Shown here: positions 26,041 through 34,687 of the stretch, in pieces
Layout of the letters: the number at the start of each line of letters is the position of its first letter
Position numbering within the stretch: the first letter of the stretch is position 1
Assembly (NCBI GenBank): GCA_029559915.1
Contig: JAKPZU010000158.1
Location: 1-49,823, forward strand
Source of the DNA: Bacillota bacterium
Lineage (GTDB): Bacteria; Bacillota_I; Bacilli_A; Izemoplasmatales; Hujiaoplasmataceae
Direction of reading: 5' to 3'
DNA: 49,823 bases
Program-made: the position numbers and the translations under genes
The notes under the pieces: model-generated
What the model was told of the DNA's origin: nothing
The model's input: only the letters and a program-made list of their open reading frames with translations
Database searches by the model: none

Positions 26041-26859
26041 TTAATTATATAAATATTCTGACAAGAAACGGTATACAGCGTTTTCTGAAGAAGTGAAGTC
26101 AAGGATTAAATCAGCTACTTTGATCAGTTCCGGATGGGCGTTCCTGACCGCTACTCCAAGACCGGCGTATTCCAGCATTTCAATGTCGTTATGACCATCG
26201 CCAATAGCTATAACATCTTCAGGTTTAAATCCGAGATATTCGGCTACATGTGCTAAAGCCTGACCTTTGTTCGATTCCGGGGTGAAGACTTCGATGATAG
26301 AGTCATATTCACCGGATAGGTTCCAAATTCTTGACAATATTTGATTAGGGTATTTTATATCAATATATTCTTTAATCAGTTTTCCCCTACCTTGCTTACC
26401 AATGATAATCGCACCGTTGGGATCTTTATCCAAAGTATCCTTGAAATGACCGAAAGCAATTTTCGTGGAACCTTTAACATGGAGCAATGGTTCAATTGCC
26501 TTTTCTTCCTGGTGTACATATATAGCATCTCTAACTTCACAGAAAGCGTTTCTGATATGGTCGAAATTGTTTTCAAAAATATCGATGATTACGTCTTTAT
26601 TGACTGTGTAATTTATTCTTGGAAATGAAGAATCTTTAGGGTGGGTGATCAAACCACCGTTATAATTGATTATCGGTGTGTTCAAGTCAAAACGGTCATA
26701 CACAAATTTTGAACTTCGATAAGGTCTACCGGTAGCTATTACGATTTTATGACCAGCCTTTTGGACTTCTTTCATAAAGTCGCATAGCGATTCTGATAAA
26801 GAATCAAAATCATAAAGGATTGTTCCATCTAAATCTAGAGCGATTAAATATTTTTTCAT
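26041..26859 (-). CDS. Cof-type HAD phosphatase
   Basis: HAD IIB hydrolases of this type dephosphorylate sugar phosphates or cofactor-related phosphates in the cytoplasm; substrates vary within the family. The 272 residues begin MKKYLIALDLDGTILYD, with the nucleophile Asp at residue 9 and the acid Asp at 11. Motif II is IATGRP, and the metal motif IAIGDGHNDIEMLEYAG lies about 55 residues from the C-terminus. The start follows AAGGAGA on the minus strand; the longer upstream frame lacks a ribosome site. It is the only reverse-strand host gene in the window. Confidence 0.92.
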   Translation of the reverse strand: MKKYLIALDLDGTILYDFDSLSESLCDFMKEVQKAGHKIVIATGRPYRSSKFVYDRFDLNTPIINYNGGLITHPKDSSFPRINYTVNKDVIIDIFENNFDHIRNAFCEVRDAIYVHQEEKAIEPLLHVKGSTKIAFGHFKDTLDKDPNGAIIIGKQGRGKLIKEYIDIKYPNQILSRIWNLSGEYDSIIEVFTPESNKGQALAHVAEYLGFKPEDVIAIGDGHNDIEMLEYAGLGVAVRNAHPELIKVADLILDFTSSENAVYRFLSEYLYN

Positions 26860-26899
26860 TTGGTAATTTTTCTCCTTGAAGAATTGTGCCTTCACTAAA

Positions 26900-26928
26900 A
26901 TTATCTCATAGTGTATATAAATATGCAA
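26900..26928 (-). promoter_or_regulatory. Promoter of the HAD phosphatase gene
   Basis: On the minus strand TTGCAT (26928-26923), 17 bp, GATAAT (26905-26900), 41 nt before the start codon. Confidence 0.6.
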
Positions 26929-26964
26929 ATTATTATATCGATTGATTATTATTGGGTTTTAAGA

Positions 26965-26970
26965 TATAAT
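26965..26970 (+). promoter_or_regulatory. -10 element upstream of the membrane protein-ftsK operon
   Basis: TATAAT (26965-26970) in AAGATATAAT, 25 nt before the ATG, with no clear -35. Confidence 0.5.
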
Positions 26971-26995
26971 TTATTTGATATAGGAGATAAATTAC

Positions 26996-27778
26996 ATGCT
27001 AAAACTCTTTACTATTAGTCCGACAATTTCATCTTTTTTAGCTATTAGTTTTCCGGATATAACCAATTTTTTACTTGGCGTTATTACCGGTTTTATTCTC
27101 TTAGGTCTGTTTATAACTTACATTTTTACCACTCATTCCCGGAAGAAACAACGCAAGAGATTATTGGCTTTGCCGGAAATGATTGAAAAAAAAGAAATCT
27201 ACCAAATGATAGAAGCCAAGCAAAATCAGTTGGTTGAGACCGTTAAATTGACAGATAATGCCTATTTCAAGGTAGCTTTCGAACTGAGTCTTGAATTAGC
27301 CGAAGAAATTGCCAGATACTACTATCCAAAAGCAAAATATCCAATGTATGAAATCTCCATCGAAGAATTGCTGGAACTAAATTACTATATTACCAAAAGA
27401 GTCGAAAAAATGGTAAACGGAAAGATTCTCAGGCATTTCAAGGGTTATAAGATATCGACAATCATCGACGTGTTAAACAAGAAAAAAGCGATTGATAATT
27501 CGAAACTGATGAAACTAAATCGCAAACTCAAAATTTCCAAGATATTGACAATGGGAAAAGCAGTTCTAAACTATGCCAATCCAATCTATTGGTTTAGAAG
27601 ATTGGCAATAAAGCCTTCAACAGTTCTTGTGACCAAGGAAGTGTGCAAGTTCATTATCGCCATTGTCGGCGAAGAAACCAATAATGTTTACAGCAAATCG
27701 CTATTCAAACATGACGAAACGGAAATAATGAAGGCTGAAGAGGATTTTGAGGAAATATTGGAAGTTGAGGAGGAGTAA
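26996..27778 (+). CDS. Unknown membrane-anchored protein upstream of ftsK-like gene
   Basis: I do not recognise this 260-residue protein. It has one clear membrane helix near the N-terminus (about residues 24-44), followed by a basic stop-transfer stretch (HSRKKQRKR), so the bulk is probably cytoplasmic. The rest is largely helical and charged, with a hydrophobic patch (NPIYWFRRLAIKPSTVLVTKEV, about residues 196-217) and a very acidic tail. ATG 26996 follows AGGAGA. The stop is 2 nt before the FtsK-like gene, implying tight co-expression. It might anchor the FtsK-like motor, which lacks membrane helices; this is inference from position only. Confidence 0.8.
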   Translation: MLKLFTISPTISSFLAISFPDITNFLLGVITGFILLGLFITYIFTTHSRKKQRKRLLALPEMIEKKEIYQMIEAKQNQLVETVKLTDNAYFKVAFELSLELAEEIARYYYPKAKYPMYEISIEELLELNYYITKRVEKMVNGKILRHFKGYKISTIIDVLNKKKAIDNSKLMKLNRKLKISKILTMGKAVLNYANPIYWFRRLAIKPSTVLVTKEVCKFIIAIVGEETNNVYSKSLFKHDETEIMKAEEDFEEILEVEEE

Positions 27779-27780
27779 AT

Positions 27781-29925
27781 ATGTTCAGAAAAAAAGACAA
27801 ACCAGAACGAATTGTACCTAAAACTTCAAGAACCAAGGATAATCGTCCGTTTTTTATTCCTGAAATCAGAACAATTGAAGATAAGAAAAATATGAGCAAC
27901 ACCTTCATGTCTCCATTTGGAATTGAAAATAAACATGTAGTGAACGTTCCCAATGACAGAACGGGAACTGGTGATATTGACAAGAAATATGATATTTTCC
28001 GTAAGGAAAAACGTTTGACTAAAGAAGAAGCACAAAGACGTTATGGCAGTTCATATTATGAGTTCACGACAATCGATAACAACGTTCACAAAAAGGCTTT
28101 CTCCGAAGAAGGCTTGACTGCTGACGATTTGCATCACAAAAAAGCTCCGGCGGTAGAGACTTCTACTGAAGATATCATCGCTGCTCATCGAACGATTGAA
28201 AGCGTTCCGGTCGATGAATTCTTTGAAAAAGCAGCTGTCTACTCCGAAAAGAAAACTGCCAAAGAACCAGTAGATGAAGTTTTAAAAGATCTGGTTGAAA
28301 ACGAAGATTTGACAATAATAAATAAAGCACCGATAGAAGAAGAAAAATATGACGATATAATTTTCAAGGAAGATGAAGTAATTACAGAAGAGCCGGAAAT
28401 TGGGTTTTCTGATGATTTAGTTTATGAAGAATATCAACCGGAAAAAACTGTTATCAAACATGAAAGACCGATTTTTCCGATTGAAAGTCAAAATCTCAAA
28501 GAATATGTCTTGCCACCGATAAGTCTATTCAAGAAAAATGAGTCGATATCGGACGTTGAACCAACTTGGGTCAAGGAAAACATTGACGTCATCAATGAAA
28601 CCATGGTGTCATTCGGCATTGACGGAACTGTAACCAACTATACCATGGGTCCTACTGTAACCAGATACGAAGTTTCACTGGCTTCAGGCGTACCTACAAA
28701 GAAAATTACCTCAATCTCTGACAATATTCAAATGAGCCTATCGGCTTATTCAATCAGAATTGAAGCGCCTATTCCTGGAAAAAACACCGTTGGTATAGAA
28801 GTGCCGAACAGAGTCAGGGAATCAGTATATTTTGGCGATGTTGTCGACAATCCTAAATTCTTGAAATCAAAAGATCCGTTGCTGCTTGCAATCGGATTGG
28901 ATATCGATGCTTTACCGGTTTATACTTCGATTGAATCCATGCCTCACGGATTGGTAGCTGGTTCTACTCAATCAGGTAAATCCGTAGCCATTGCTTCAAT
29001 CATCGTTTCCTTAATTGCCAGAAACAAACCGGACGAAGTCAAATTAATGTTGATTGACCCGAAAAAGGTTGACCTGCAACAATTTGCTGATTTACCTCAC
29101 CTGGTAACGCCAATTATCGATGAAACTCAAGTTGCCAATGAAGCCTTGAAGTGGATGGTAAGAGAGATGGAATCACGTTATGACATCCTAAAACGTTTCA
29201 AGGCTGTAAATGTTGTGGATTATTACACCCGCCGCATCGATTTACCTAATTTCATCAAGATGCCGAGAATTGTCGTAATTATCGAAGAAGCGTCAGACTT
29301 ATTACTGAGTGGCGGACCGGAAATTGAAGAAAGCATCTTAAAACTTACACAAAAGTCAAGAGCTGTGGGAATCCATGTTTTACTAGCAACGCAAAGACCT
29401 TCAGCTGATATTATCAAAGGATCGATTAAAGCGAATATCCCGACGAGATTCGCCTTCAGAGTTCCCTCCTCCACAGACTCTTCAGTCGTGTTGGATATGA
29501 CCGGAGCGGAAAAATTGTTGGGTAAAGGCGATATGTTGTTTTCAGAAAACGGTATGGCTCGACGTTTGCAAGGGGCTTACCTTTCTCCGGAAGAAATTGA
29601 AAATATCACCGAGTTCATCAAGGAACAAAGAGAACCGGAATATATGTTCACTCATGAAGCTTTGGTCGTATTATCAGCTACTGGAGAAAACATGGATCAA
29701 ATCGACGAACTTTTCAAGGATGTCGCAACTTACGTAGTCGAAGAAGGCAAATGTTCTTTGAACAAGATTACGCAAGTATTTGGTATCGGCTTCAACCGCG
29801 CTACGCAAATCGTCAATTCTTTGGAAAAATTCGGTATAGTTTCTGAAAATGTAGGGACTAAGCCAAGAACTGTTTTAGTTGAATATAACGGTTTGAGCAA
29901 AATATTCGAAGGACTTGATAATTAA
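27781..29925 (+). CDS. ftsK: FtsK/SpoIIIE-family DNA translocase lacking membrane segments
   Basis: FtsK motors pump double-stranded DNA to clear the chromosome from the closing septum. This 714-residue protein has no N-terminal membrane domain; residues 1-250 are a charged, probably disordered linker. Then come the alpha/beta motor with Walker A AGSTQSGKSVA (K400) and a Walker B-like segment IVVIIEEASDLL, where the usual D-E pair is E502-E503. LATQRPSADIIKGSIKANIP and the C-terminal winged-helix gamma domain (from about 640: EEGKCSLNKITQVFGIGFNRA) follow. The ribosome site is GAGGAGG. SpoIIIE-like chromosome partition is most likely; a conjugation-type motor is unlikely given the gamma domain and housekeeping neighbours. 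Confidence 0.88.
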   Translation: MFRKKDKPERIVPKTSRTKDNRPFFIPEIRTIEDKKNMSNTFMSPFGIENKHVVNVPNDRTGTGDIDKKYDIFRKEKRLTKEEAQRRYGSSYYEFTTIDNNVHKKAFSEEGLTADDLHHKKAPAVETSTEDIIAAHRTIESVPVDEFFEKAAVYSEKKTAKEPVDEVLKDLVENEDLTIINKAPIEEEKYDDIIFKEDEVITEEPEIGFSDDLVYEEYQPEKTVIKHERPIFPIESQNLKEYVLPPISLFKKNESISDVEPTWVKENIDVINETMVSFGIDGTVTNYTMGPTVTRYEVSLASGVPTKKITSISDNIQMSLSAYSIRIEAPIPGKNTVGIEVPNRVRESVYFGDVVDNPKFLKSKDPLLLAIGLDIDALPVYTSIESMPHGLVAGSTQSGKSVAIASIIVSLIARNKPDEVKLMLIDPKKVDLQQFADLPHLVTPIIDETQVANEALKWMVREMESRYDILKRFKAVNVVDYYTRRIDLPNFIKMPRIVVIIEEASDLLLSGGPEIEESILKLTQKSRAVGIHVLLATQRPSADIIKGSIKANIPTRFAFRVPSSTDSSVVLDMTGAEKLLGKGDMLFSENGMARRLQGAYLSPEEIENITEFIKEQREPEYMFTHEALVVLSATGENMDQIDELFKDVATYVVEEGKCSLNKITQVFGIGFNRATQIVNSLEKFGIVSENVGTKPRTVLVEYNGLSKIFEGLDN

Positions 29926-30683
29926 TGGATTTTGAAGCTAACACAATAATTAGTGAACAACAAAAACTGATGAAAAAATCATTATTACTACTCATCAGTT
30001 TTTTCTTGTTTTTTACTACCGACATAATACTTTTTATCATCTTCCAAAAAAATTATCTTTTCATGTTCAATCTCAGTCGTTCGGAATCAAATATGCCAAA
30101 TCCTTTCTTGACTGACATTTTCGCAACGATTTTTTATACAATTATCTTGGTTGCATTTTTGGTATATGGGGCATTCTTATTAATTTACCTTAACAAAAAA
30201 TATCGTACCAATCACCAATTATTAAAAAAAGTCCATGGTTTAGCTGATTTTTTCAGCATCGTGCCAATCTTCTTATTTGTTGTCATCATCGTCAATGGGT
30301 TTTTTATCACCATCGGACAAGTTGATGGCGACTCCATGTATCCGACTTTCCATGACAATGACGCTGTCGCCATTGTTTTCAATAGCGATATTCAAAGAGA
30401 AGACGTTCTAATAATCAAACTTGAAGAAGACTTTTTGATTAAGAGAGTCGTTGGACTACCGGGTGATGAGCTGTTAATTGATACAACAGGAGTTTATTTG
30501 AATGGGGTATTGATTGAAACATATATACCGTATAATCACATATCATACGATCAGGTTATTCCTGAGGGAAATTACTTTCTGTTAGGTGACAATCGCACTA
30601 ATTCTTTGGATTCAAGAGTCGTGGGATTGATTGCCCAAGATGATATTTTAGGCGAAGTAATCCATAATTTTTCGCGAAAATAA
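29925..30683 (+). CDS. lepB: Signal peptidase I
   Basis: Signal peptidase I cleaves signal peptides from exported proteins on the outer face of the membrane. The Ser/Lys dyad is visible: GDSMYPT (S137) and FLIKRVVGLPGD (K173), with box E NYFLLGDNRTNSLDSR near the end. The 252 residues include about 130 before the active site, carrying three predicted membrane helices (about 17-38, 65-90 and 108-130); most Gram-positive enzymes have one. The ATG overlaps the ftsK stop (TAATG). Confidence 0.9.
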   Translation: MDFEANTIISEQQKLMKKSLLLLISFFLFFTTDIILFIIFQKNYLFMFNLSRSESNMPNPFLTDIFATIFYTIILVAFLVYGAFLLIYLNKKYRTNHQLLKKVHGLADFFSIVPIFLFVVIIVNGFFITIGQVDGDSMYPTFHDNDAVAIVFNSDIQREDVLIIKLEEDFLIKRVVGLPGDELLIDTTGVYLNGVLIETYIPYNHISYDQVIPEGNYFLLGDNRTNSLDSRVVGLIAQDDILGEVIHNFSRK

Positions 30684-30717
30684 TAATCAATTTATCTTAT
30701 AAAGGCGGTTAATGTAT

Positions 30718-31584
30718 ATGAAGCAGATTCAATGGTTTCCTGGTCATATGGCTAAAGCCAGAAGACAGATTGAGGAAAAATTACAAGTCATTGATATTGT
30801 TTATGAAGTTGTGGATGCAAGAGTTCCGCTTTCTTCGTCAAACCCGATGCTCAATGACATTATCAGACATAAACCGAAATTGATTTTGTTGAACAAAGAT
30901 GATTTAGCCGATCCTAAAATAACCAAAGAATGGATTAAGTATTATAAAGAAAATGCCATCGAAGCATTATCGATTAACTCGCTGACTGATAATTTGGAAA
31001 AAACTATCTACCAAAAGACTTTGGAAATATTACGTGACACTATAGAAAAAGAAGCGGCCAAGGGGATGAAACCCAGACCTTTCAACGCCATCATCATTGG
31101 TATTCCCAATGTAGGGAAATCACAATTCATCAACAATTTAGCCAAGAAGAATAAGGCTAAAACCGGCAATTTGCCTGGGGTAACGAAAATTCAGAGTTTC
31201 TTGAACGCAGGAGACAACCTCCGCGTTTATGACAATCCCGGCGTACTATGGCCTAAGTTCGACGATGAACTTACCGGCATGAAGTTAGCCCTTTTAGGCT
31301 CGATTAAAGATAGCATTCTTCCGATTGACGAAGTCACCCTTTTTGGCATAGAATATCTAAAAAAACATTATCCGGAAAGTCTGGAAAAAAGATATGGTAT
31401 TGATTTAACTTCCTTGAATGATAACATAGAGATTTTAGATGCAATCGGAAAGAAAAGAGGTTGTCTTGTCAGCGGTGGCGAAATCGATTATGACCGTGTA
31501 TACAACTTATTCTTGAACGATTTGCGCAACGGTCTTTTGGGTAGGATGAGTTTTGAAAGAGTTGACCAGAATGTACGAGTATGA
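30718..31584 (+). CDS. rbgA: Ribosome biogenesis GTPase RbgA (YlqF)
   Basis: RbgA is a circularly permuted GTPase needed late in 50S subunit assembly. The permuted order is visible in the 288 residues: G4 LNKDDLADP (about 59) precedes G1 GIPNVGKSQFIN (about 125) and G3 YDNPGVLWP (about 172). It starts MKQIQWFPGHMAKARRQI, the family N-terminus. The second ATG (30718) was chosen because AAAGGCGG sits at better spacing than for ATG 30712. The 3' end overlaps rnhB by 14 nt. Confidence 0.94.
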   Translation: MKQIQWFPGHMAKARRQIEEKLQVIDIVYEVVDARVPLSSSNPMLNDIIRHKPKLILLNKDDLADPKITKEWIKYYKENAIEALSINSLTDNLEKTIYQKTLEILRDTIEKEAAKGMKPRPFNAIIIGIPNVGKSQFINNLAKKNKAKTGNLPGVTKIQSFLNAGDNLRVYDNPGVLWPKFDDELTGMKLALLGSIKDSILPIDEVTLFGIEYLKKHYPESLEKRYGIDLTSLNDNIEILDAIGKKRGCLVSGGEIDYDRVYNLFLNDLRNGLLGRMSFERVDQNVRV

Positions 31585-32203
31585 AACAGAACTCCTGCAA
31601 CAGGGATTTAAATATATAGTAGGCGTTGATGAAGTGGGAAGAGGGCCTTTGGCTGCCGGGGTTCTGGCAGCAGCAGTAATTCTTGACCCTAATGTCAGGA
31701 TTGAAGGATTAAACGACAGCAAGCAATTGAGTGAAAAGAAAAGATTGAAGTTGTCAGAAGAAATCAAGAAAAAAGCATTGGCTTATTCCTATGGTTATGT
31801 CAATGAAAAAACGATTGATGAAATCAATATTTATGAAGCTTCAAAACTCGGAATGTTAAGGGCATTGAGTTATTTAAAAATCAAGCCTGACTATATTCTT
31901 TCTGATGCCATGCCCCTAAAAGAACAATCAATTCCTTATAAAGCGATCATAAAGGGCGACACTTTATCAGCTTCAATCGCGGCAGCCTCGATAATTGCTA
32001 AGGTTAAAAGAGATGAAATCATGGAGAAACTGGCTTTTATTTATCCTGATTATGGCTTTGAAAAAAATAAGGGGTATCCAACGCCAACTCATCTGGAACA
32101 ATTAAGAATTATAGGTCCCAGCAAAATTCATAGAAAAACTTATAAACCGGTAAAAGACTGTCTATTGACGCAACTGGTATTGGAGGGATTAGATGAAATT
32201 TAA
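31571..32203 (+). CDS. rnhB: Ribonuclease HII
   Basis: RNase HII removes RNA from RNA-DNA hybrids and cuts at single embedded ribonucleotides. The 210 residues contain the catalytic DEVGRGPLAAG (Asp-Glu near residue 20), LNDSKQLSEKKR, LSDAMPL and SIAAASIIAKVKRDEIM with the later acidic residues. The YGFEKNKGYPTPTHL segment is also present. The start at 31571 gives a family-typical N-terminus (MYEYETELLQQGFKYIVGVDEVGRG region); a TTG six codons upstream has no better ribosome site. It overlaps both rbgA and gph, so the three are translationally coupled. The rbgA-rnhB pairing is conserved in Firmicutes. Confidence 0.93.
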   Translation: MYEYETELLQQGFKYIVGVDEVGRGPLAAGVLAAAVILDPNVRIEGLNDSKQLSEKKRLKLSEEIKKKALAYSYGYVNEKTIDEINIYEASKLGMLRALSYLKIKPDYILSDAMPLKEQSIPYKAIIKGDTLSASIAAASIIAKVKRDEIMEKLAFIYPDYGFEKNKGYPTPTHLEQLRIIGPSKIHRKTYKPVKDCLLTQLVLEGLDEI

Positions 32204-32843
32204 AGCAGTCATTTTCGATTTGGACGGAACCTTGCTTGACACAATCGAAGATATCAAGATTACAATGAATTTATCTTTAAGAAAATTTGGTTATCCAGAA
32301 TTTTCTACGGAAGAATATAAATATTTTGTTGGCAAAGGCGTAGACAACTTAATTAGACAAGTTATCAAGGCTGGGAATATTGATGATACAGCTTTTGAAA
32401 AATTGAAAAAGAGTTATTATGACATTTATCATGAACAATCAAAAATCAATACCAAAGCTTATGCAGGAATTCAAGAGCTTTTGGATGAATTGAAGGCAAA
32501 AGGCATTTCCTTGAATGTTTTATCAAACAAACCACATTCCCAAACAATAGATGTCATTAGACATTATTTCAAAGAAGATTTGTTTGACGAAGTTTATGGT
32601 AAAAAAGAAGAATTTTCACCGAAACCAAATCCTGAATCAGCTTGGGATTTGATTGAAAAACTTGCATTGAATAAAGAAGATATCCTTTATGTCGGCGATA
32701 CAGAAACAGATATTTTTACGGCTAAAAACGCTGGTCTTTTTTCTGTTGGCGTATTATGGGGCTTTCGTAAAGAAGAGGAATTGATTGCCGCAGGAGCGGA
32801 TGCAATAATTAAAAATCCTTTGGAAATTTTAAACCTTTTATAA
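32193..32843 (+). CDS. gph: HAD-family phosphoglycolate phosphatase-like hydrolase
   Basis: HAD subfamily IA phosphatases of this kind typically hydrolyse phosphoglycolate formed in DNA repair, or related small phosphates. The 216 residues begin MKFKAVIFDLDGTLLDTIED (nucleophile D9, acid D11), with motif II NVLSNKPH, the conserved FSPKPNPESAW and motif III/IV ILYVGDTETDIFTAKNAG. The ribosome site GGAGGG lies in the rnhB end and the two genes overlap by 11 nt. Substrate is inferred. Confidence 0.85.
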   Translation: MKFKAVIFDLDGTLLDTIEDIKITMNLSLRKFGYPEFSTEEYKYFVGKGVDNLIRQVIKAGNIDDTAFEKLKKSYYDIYHEQSKINTKAYAGIQELLDELKAKGISLNVLSNKPHSQTIDVIRHYFKEDLFDEVYGKKEEFSPKPNPESAWDLIEKLALNKEDILYVGDTETDIFTAKNAGLFSVGVLWGFRKEEELIAAGADAIIKNPLEILNLL

Positions 32844-32847
32844 TAAG

Positions 32848-32885
32848 TGGTAACAATCTTACCCACAATCAATTTTTCTTTGATT
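32848..32885 (+). terminator. Probable terminator after gph
   Basis: GTGGTAA / TTACCCAC pair around CAATC, followed by AATCAATTTTTCTTTGATT, itself a weak second hairpin. Confidence 0.5.
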
Positions 32886-32961
32886 CAAATATAATGCCCA
32901 TATTTCAATATTGGGTATCACTAATCTTCTTAAGATTATAATTGTATTTAAACCTTAAATT

Positions 32962-32970
32962 TGATATAAT
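32962..32970 (+). promoter_or_regulatory. Extended -10 promoter of the rpiB-upp-atp operon
   Basis: TGaTATAAT (32962-32970), 40 nt before rpiB. No terminator or other strong promoter is obvious until after dut, so this may drive about 8.4 kb. Confidence 0.6.
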
Positions 32971-33010
32971 CGTTTTGATATAGATTAAATTTTTTTAAAG
33001 GAGTGATAAT

Positions 33011-33460
33011 ATGCGAGTAGCTATAGGCGCAGATCATGCTGGATATAATTACAAGAATGAAATAGTCGCTTTTTTACAAAAAAAGAATTATGAAATAATG
33101 GACTTTGGGGCAGATACTCCTGAAGCAACTGATTATCCTGACTTTGCAGTTTTGGTTGCCAAAGCGGTAAGTATGGGAAAATGTGATTTCGGTATTTTAA
33201 TCTGTGGTACCGGCATTGGCATGAGCATCGCGGCCAATAAAGTCAAGGGCGTCAGGGCAGCGGTCGTTTCAACCGAATTTACTGCAGAATCTTCTAAAAC
33301 CCATAATCATGCCAACGTAATTTGTTTTGGCTCGAGAGTAAGTTCGATAGAAGAAGTTTTAAATTTCTTGGATATCTTCATCAAAGCGGAAAAATCTTCT
33401 GATGAAAGACATATCAATCGAATCAAAAAAATCGGAAAGTATGAGGAAGAAAATGAGTAA
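33011..33460 (+). CDS. rpiB: Ribose-5-phosphate isomerase B
   Basis: RpiB interconverts ribose 5-phosphate and ribulose 5-phosphate, feeding the transketolase step encoded at 8515. The 149 residues show [12 protein letters not shown] (phosphate binding), the catalytic Cys in [14 protein letters not shown] (about residue 66), and [11 protein letters not shown]. LacA/LacB-type galactose-6-phosphate isomerases are close relatives but normally come as a pair. The ribosome site AAAGGAG precedes ATG 33011. It overlaps upp by 8 nt. Confidence 0.92.
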   Translation: MRVAIGADHAGYNYKNEIVAFLQKKNYEIMDFGADTPEATDYPDFAVLVAKAVSMGKCDFGILICGTGIGMSIAANKVKGVRAAVVSTEFTAESSKTHNHANVICFGSRVSSIEEVLNFLDIFIKAEKSSDERHINRIKKIGKYEEENE

Positions 33461-34079
33461 AGTAGTTGTATTTGATCATCCTTTAATCCAACATAAAATG
33501 ACTATCATTCGCGATAAAACGACTGATACTAAATCGTTTAGAGAAAATGTCAATGAAATTGGCACTTTGGTCACCTATGAAGTTACCAGAGACTTGCAAA
33601 CCAAAGAAATCGAGATAGAGACACCTATCGCAAAAACCAAGGCCAAGATTCTTGCCAAAGACGTTGTTATCGTCCCTATCTTAAGAGCGGGCTTGGGAAT
33701 GGTCGATGGAATTCAAAAAGTGATTCCAACTGCCAAAGTAGGACATATTGGTCTTTACCGGGATGAAGAAACCCTTACTCCGCATGAATATTACGCCAAA
33801 TTCCCTAAAGAAATTGTCAATGCTACAGTATTGGTAGTCGATCCTATGCTTGCAACCGGCGGTTCGGTAATCGCCGCAATTGATAGGGTAAAAAAAGCTG
33901 GTGCTAAAGATATTCGTTATGTTGGCATCGTTGGTTGTCCCGAAGGCATCGAAGCTTTACAAAAAAGTCATCCGGATGTTGACATCTATATGGTCTCAAT
34001 CGACCAAGGTTTGAATAAAATCGGTTATATTGTCCCTGGTTTAGGGGATTGTGGAGACAGATTGTTCGGAACCAAATAA
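33453..34079 (+). CDS. upp: Uracil phosphoribosyltransferase
   Basis: Upp salvages uracil with PRPP to give UMP. The 208 residues carry the PRPP loop [18 protein letters not shown] (about 123-140) and the uracil-binding C-terminal [17 protein letters not shown]. The start [15 protein letters not shown] follows GAGGAAG; a longer in-frame start deep in rpiB is rejected. upp just upstream of the ATP synthase operon is the order seen in Bacillus. Confidence 0.95.
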   Translation: MSKVVVFDHPLIQHKMTIIRDKTTDTKSFRENVNEIGTLVTYEVTRDLQTKEIEIETPIAKTKAKILAKDVVIVPILRAGLGMVDGIQKVIPTAKVGHIGLYRDEETLTPHEYYAKFPKEIVNATVLVVDPMLATGGSVIAAIDRVKKAGAKDIRYVGIVGCPEGIEALQKSHPDVDIYMVSIDQGLNKIGYIVPGLGDCGDRLFGTK

Positions 34080-34080
34080 A

Positions 34081-34320
34081 ATGGAAAAAAAAGATAAAAG
34101 CGTCTTTCTTACTTTGAATTTAGTGATACAATTTTTCTTGGAAACCTTCGTTATGATGGTTCTGGGATATTATTTTGGACAATACTTAGATAATAAATTT
34201 ATGGATGGAGAAACCGCTTTTATCTATGTTTTTGTTATCTTGGGCATTTTTGTCGGCATTGCAAATTTCATCAAAAGAGCGTTAAAAATGAGTAAAGGAG
34301 AGGAAAATGAAAAAAATTAA
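34081..34320 (+). CDS. atpZ: AtpZ-like small membrane protein of the ATP synthase operon
   Basis: The 79 residues form two predicted membrane helices (about 9-30 and 44-62) with a short loop containing YYFGQYLDNKF, the AtpZ/AtpI pattern. AtpZ with AtpI has been linked to c-ring assembly or ion (Mg2+/Ca2+) transport near the ATP synthase. The start ATG 34081 is 1 nt after the upp stop and has no good ribosome site, so translation probably depends on coupling. It overlaps the next gene by 14 nt. Confidence 0.7.
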   Translation: MEKKDKSVFLTLNLVIQFFLETFVMMVLGYYFGQYLDNKFMDGETAFIYVFVILGIFVGIANFIKRALKMSKGEENEKN

Positions 34321-34687
34321 CCTGATTGAGAAAATCTTTCTTTTCTCATGGCCTTATGCAATACTATTTTCAATAATCCTTTACTTGATCACTTGGGATT
34401 TAGACTATGTTTTAAGCTTCTTATTAGGTGTTGCAAGTTGTTTGTTGATGAATTCTCTCAATTACCGAGTCATGAAAAATGTTTATCAAAATAAGCAACA
34501 CCAAATCAAGAAAATGCATATAACCATGTATATTGTAAAAATGTTGTTCTTTGCCTTTATTCTCTTCATTACTTATAGATACCCCGAAGAATGGAATATT
34601 TACTTTACCTTCGTGGGACTATTGACTTTTAGATTGGTTTCTTTTCCGGTTACCTTAATTTTTGCGAATAAGGAGAGTGATGAATAA
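34307..34687 (+). CDS. atpI: ATP synthase subunit I-like protein
   Basis: A 126-residue, four-helix membrane protein (helices at about 11-29, 31-49, 72-90 and 97-117) directly before atpB, the usual place of AtpI, which aids assembly of the c-ring. Sequence similarity to characterised AtpI is weak by eye, so position and topology carry the call. The ribosome site GGAGAGG precedes it; its stop overlaps the atpB start by 1 nt. Confidence 0.65.
   Translation: MKKINLIEKIFLFSWPYAILFSIILYLITWDLDYVLSFLLGVASCLLMNSLNYRVMKNVYQNKQHQIKKMHITMYIVKMLFFAFILFITYRYPEEWNIYFTFVGLLTFRLVSFPVTLIFANKESDE

Noticed and set aside
34051-34080. GTG 34051 as the start of the AtpZ-like gene
   Set aside because: It would place ten extra residues inside the conserved end of upp, with a ribosome site too close to the codon. 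ATG 34081 gives the usual family N-terminus.
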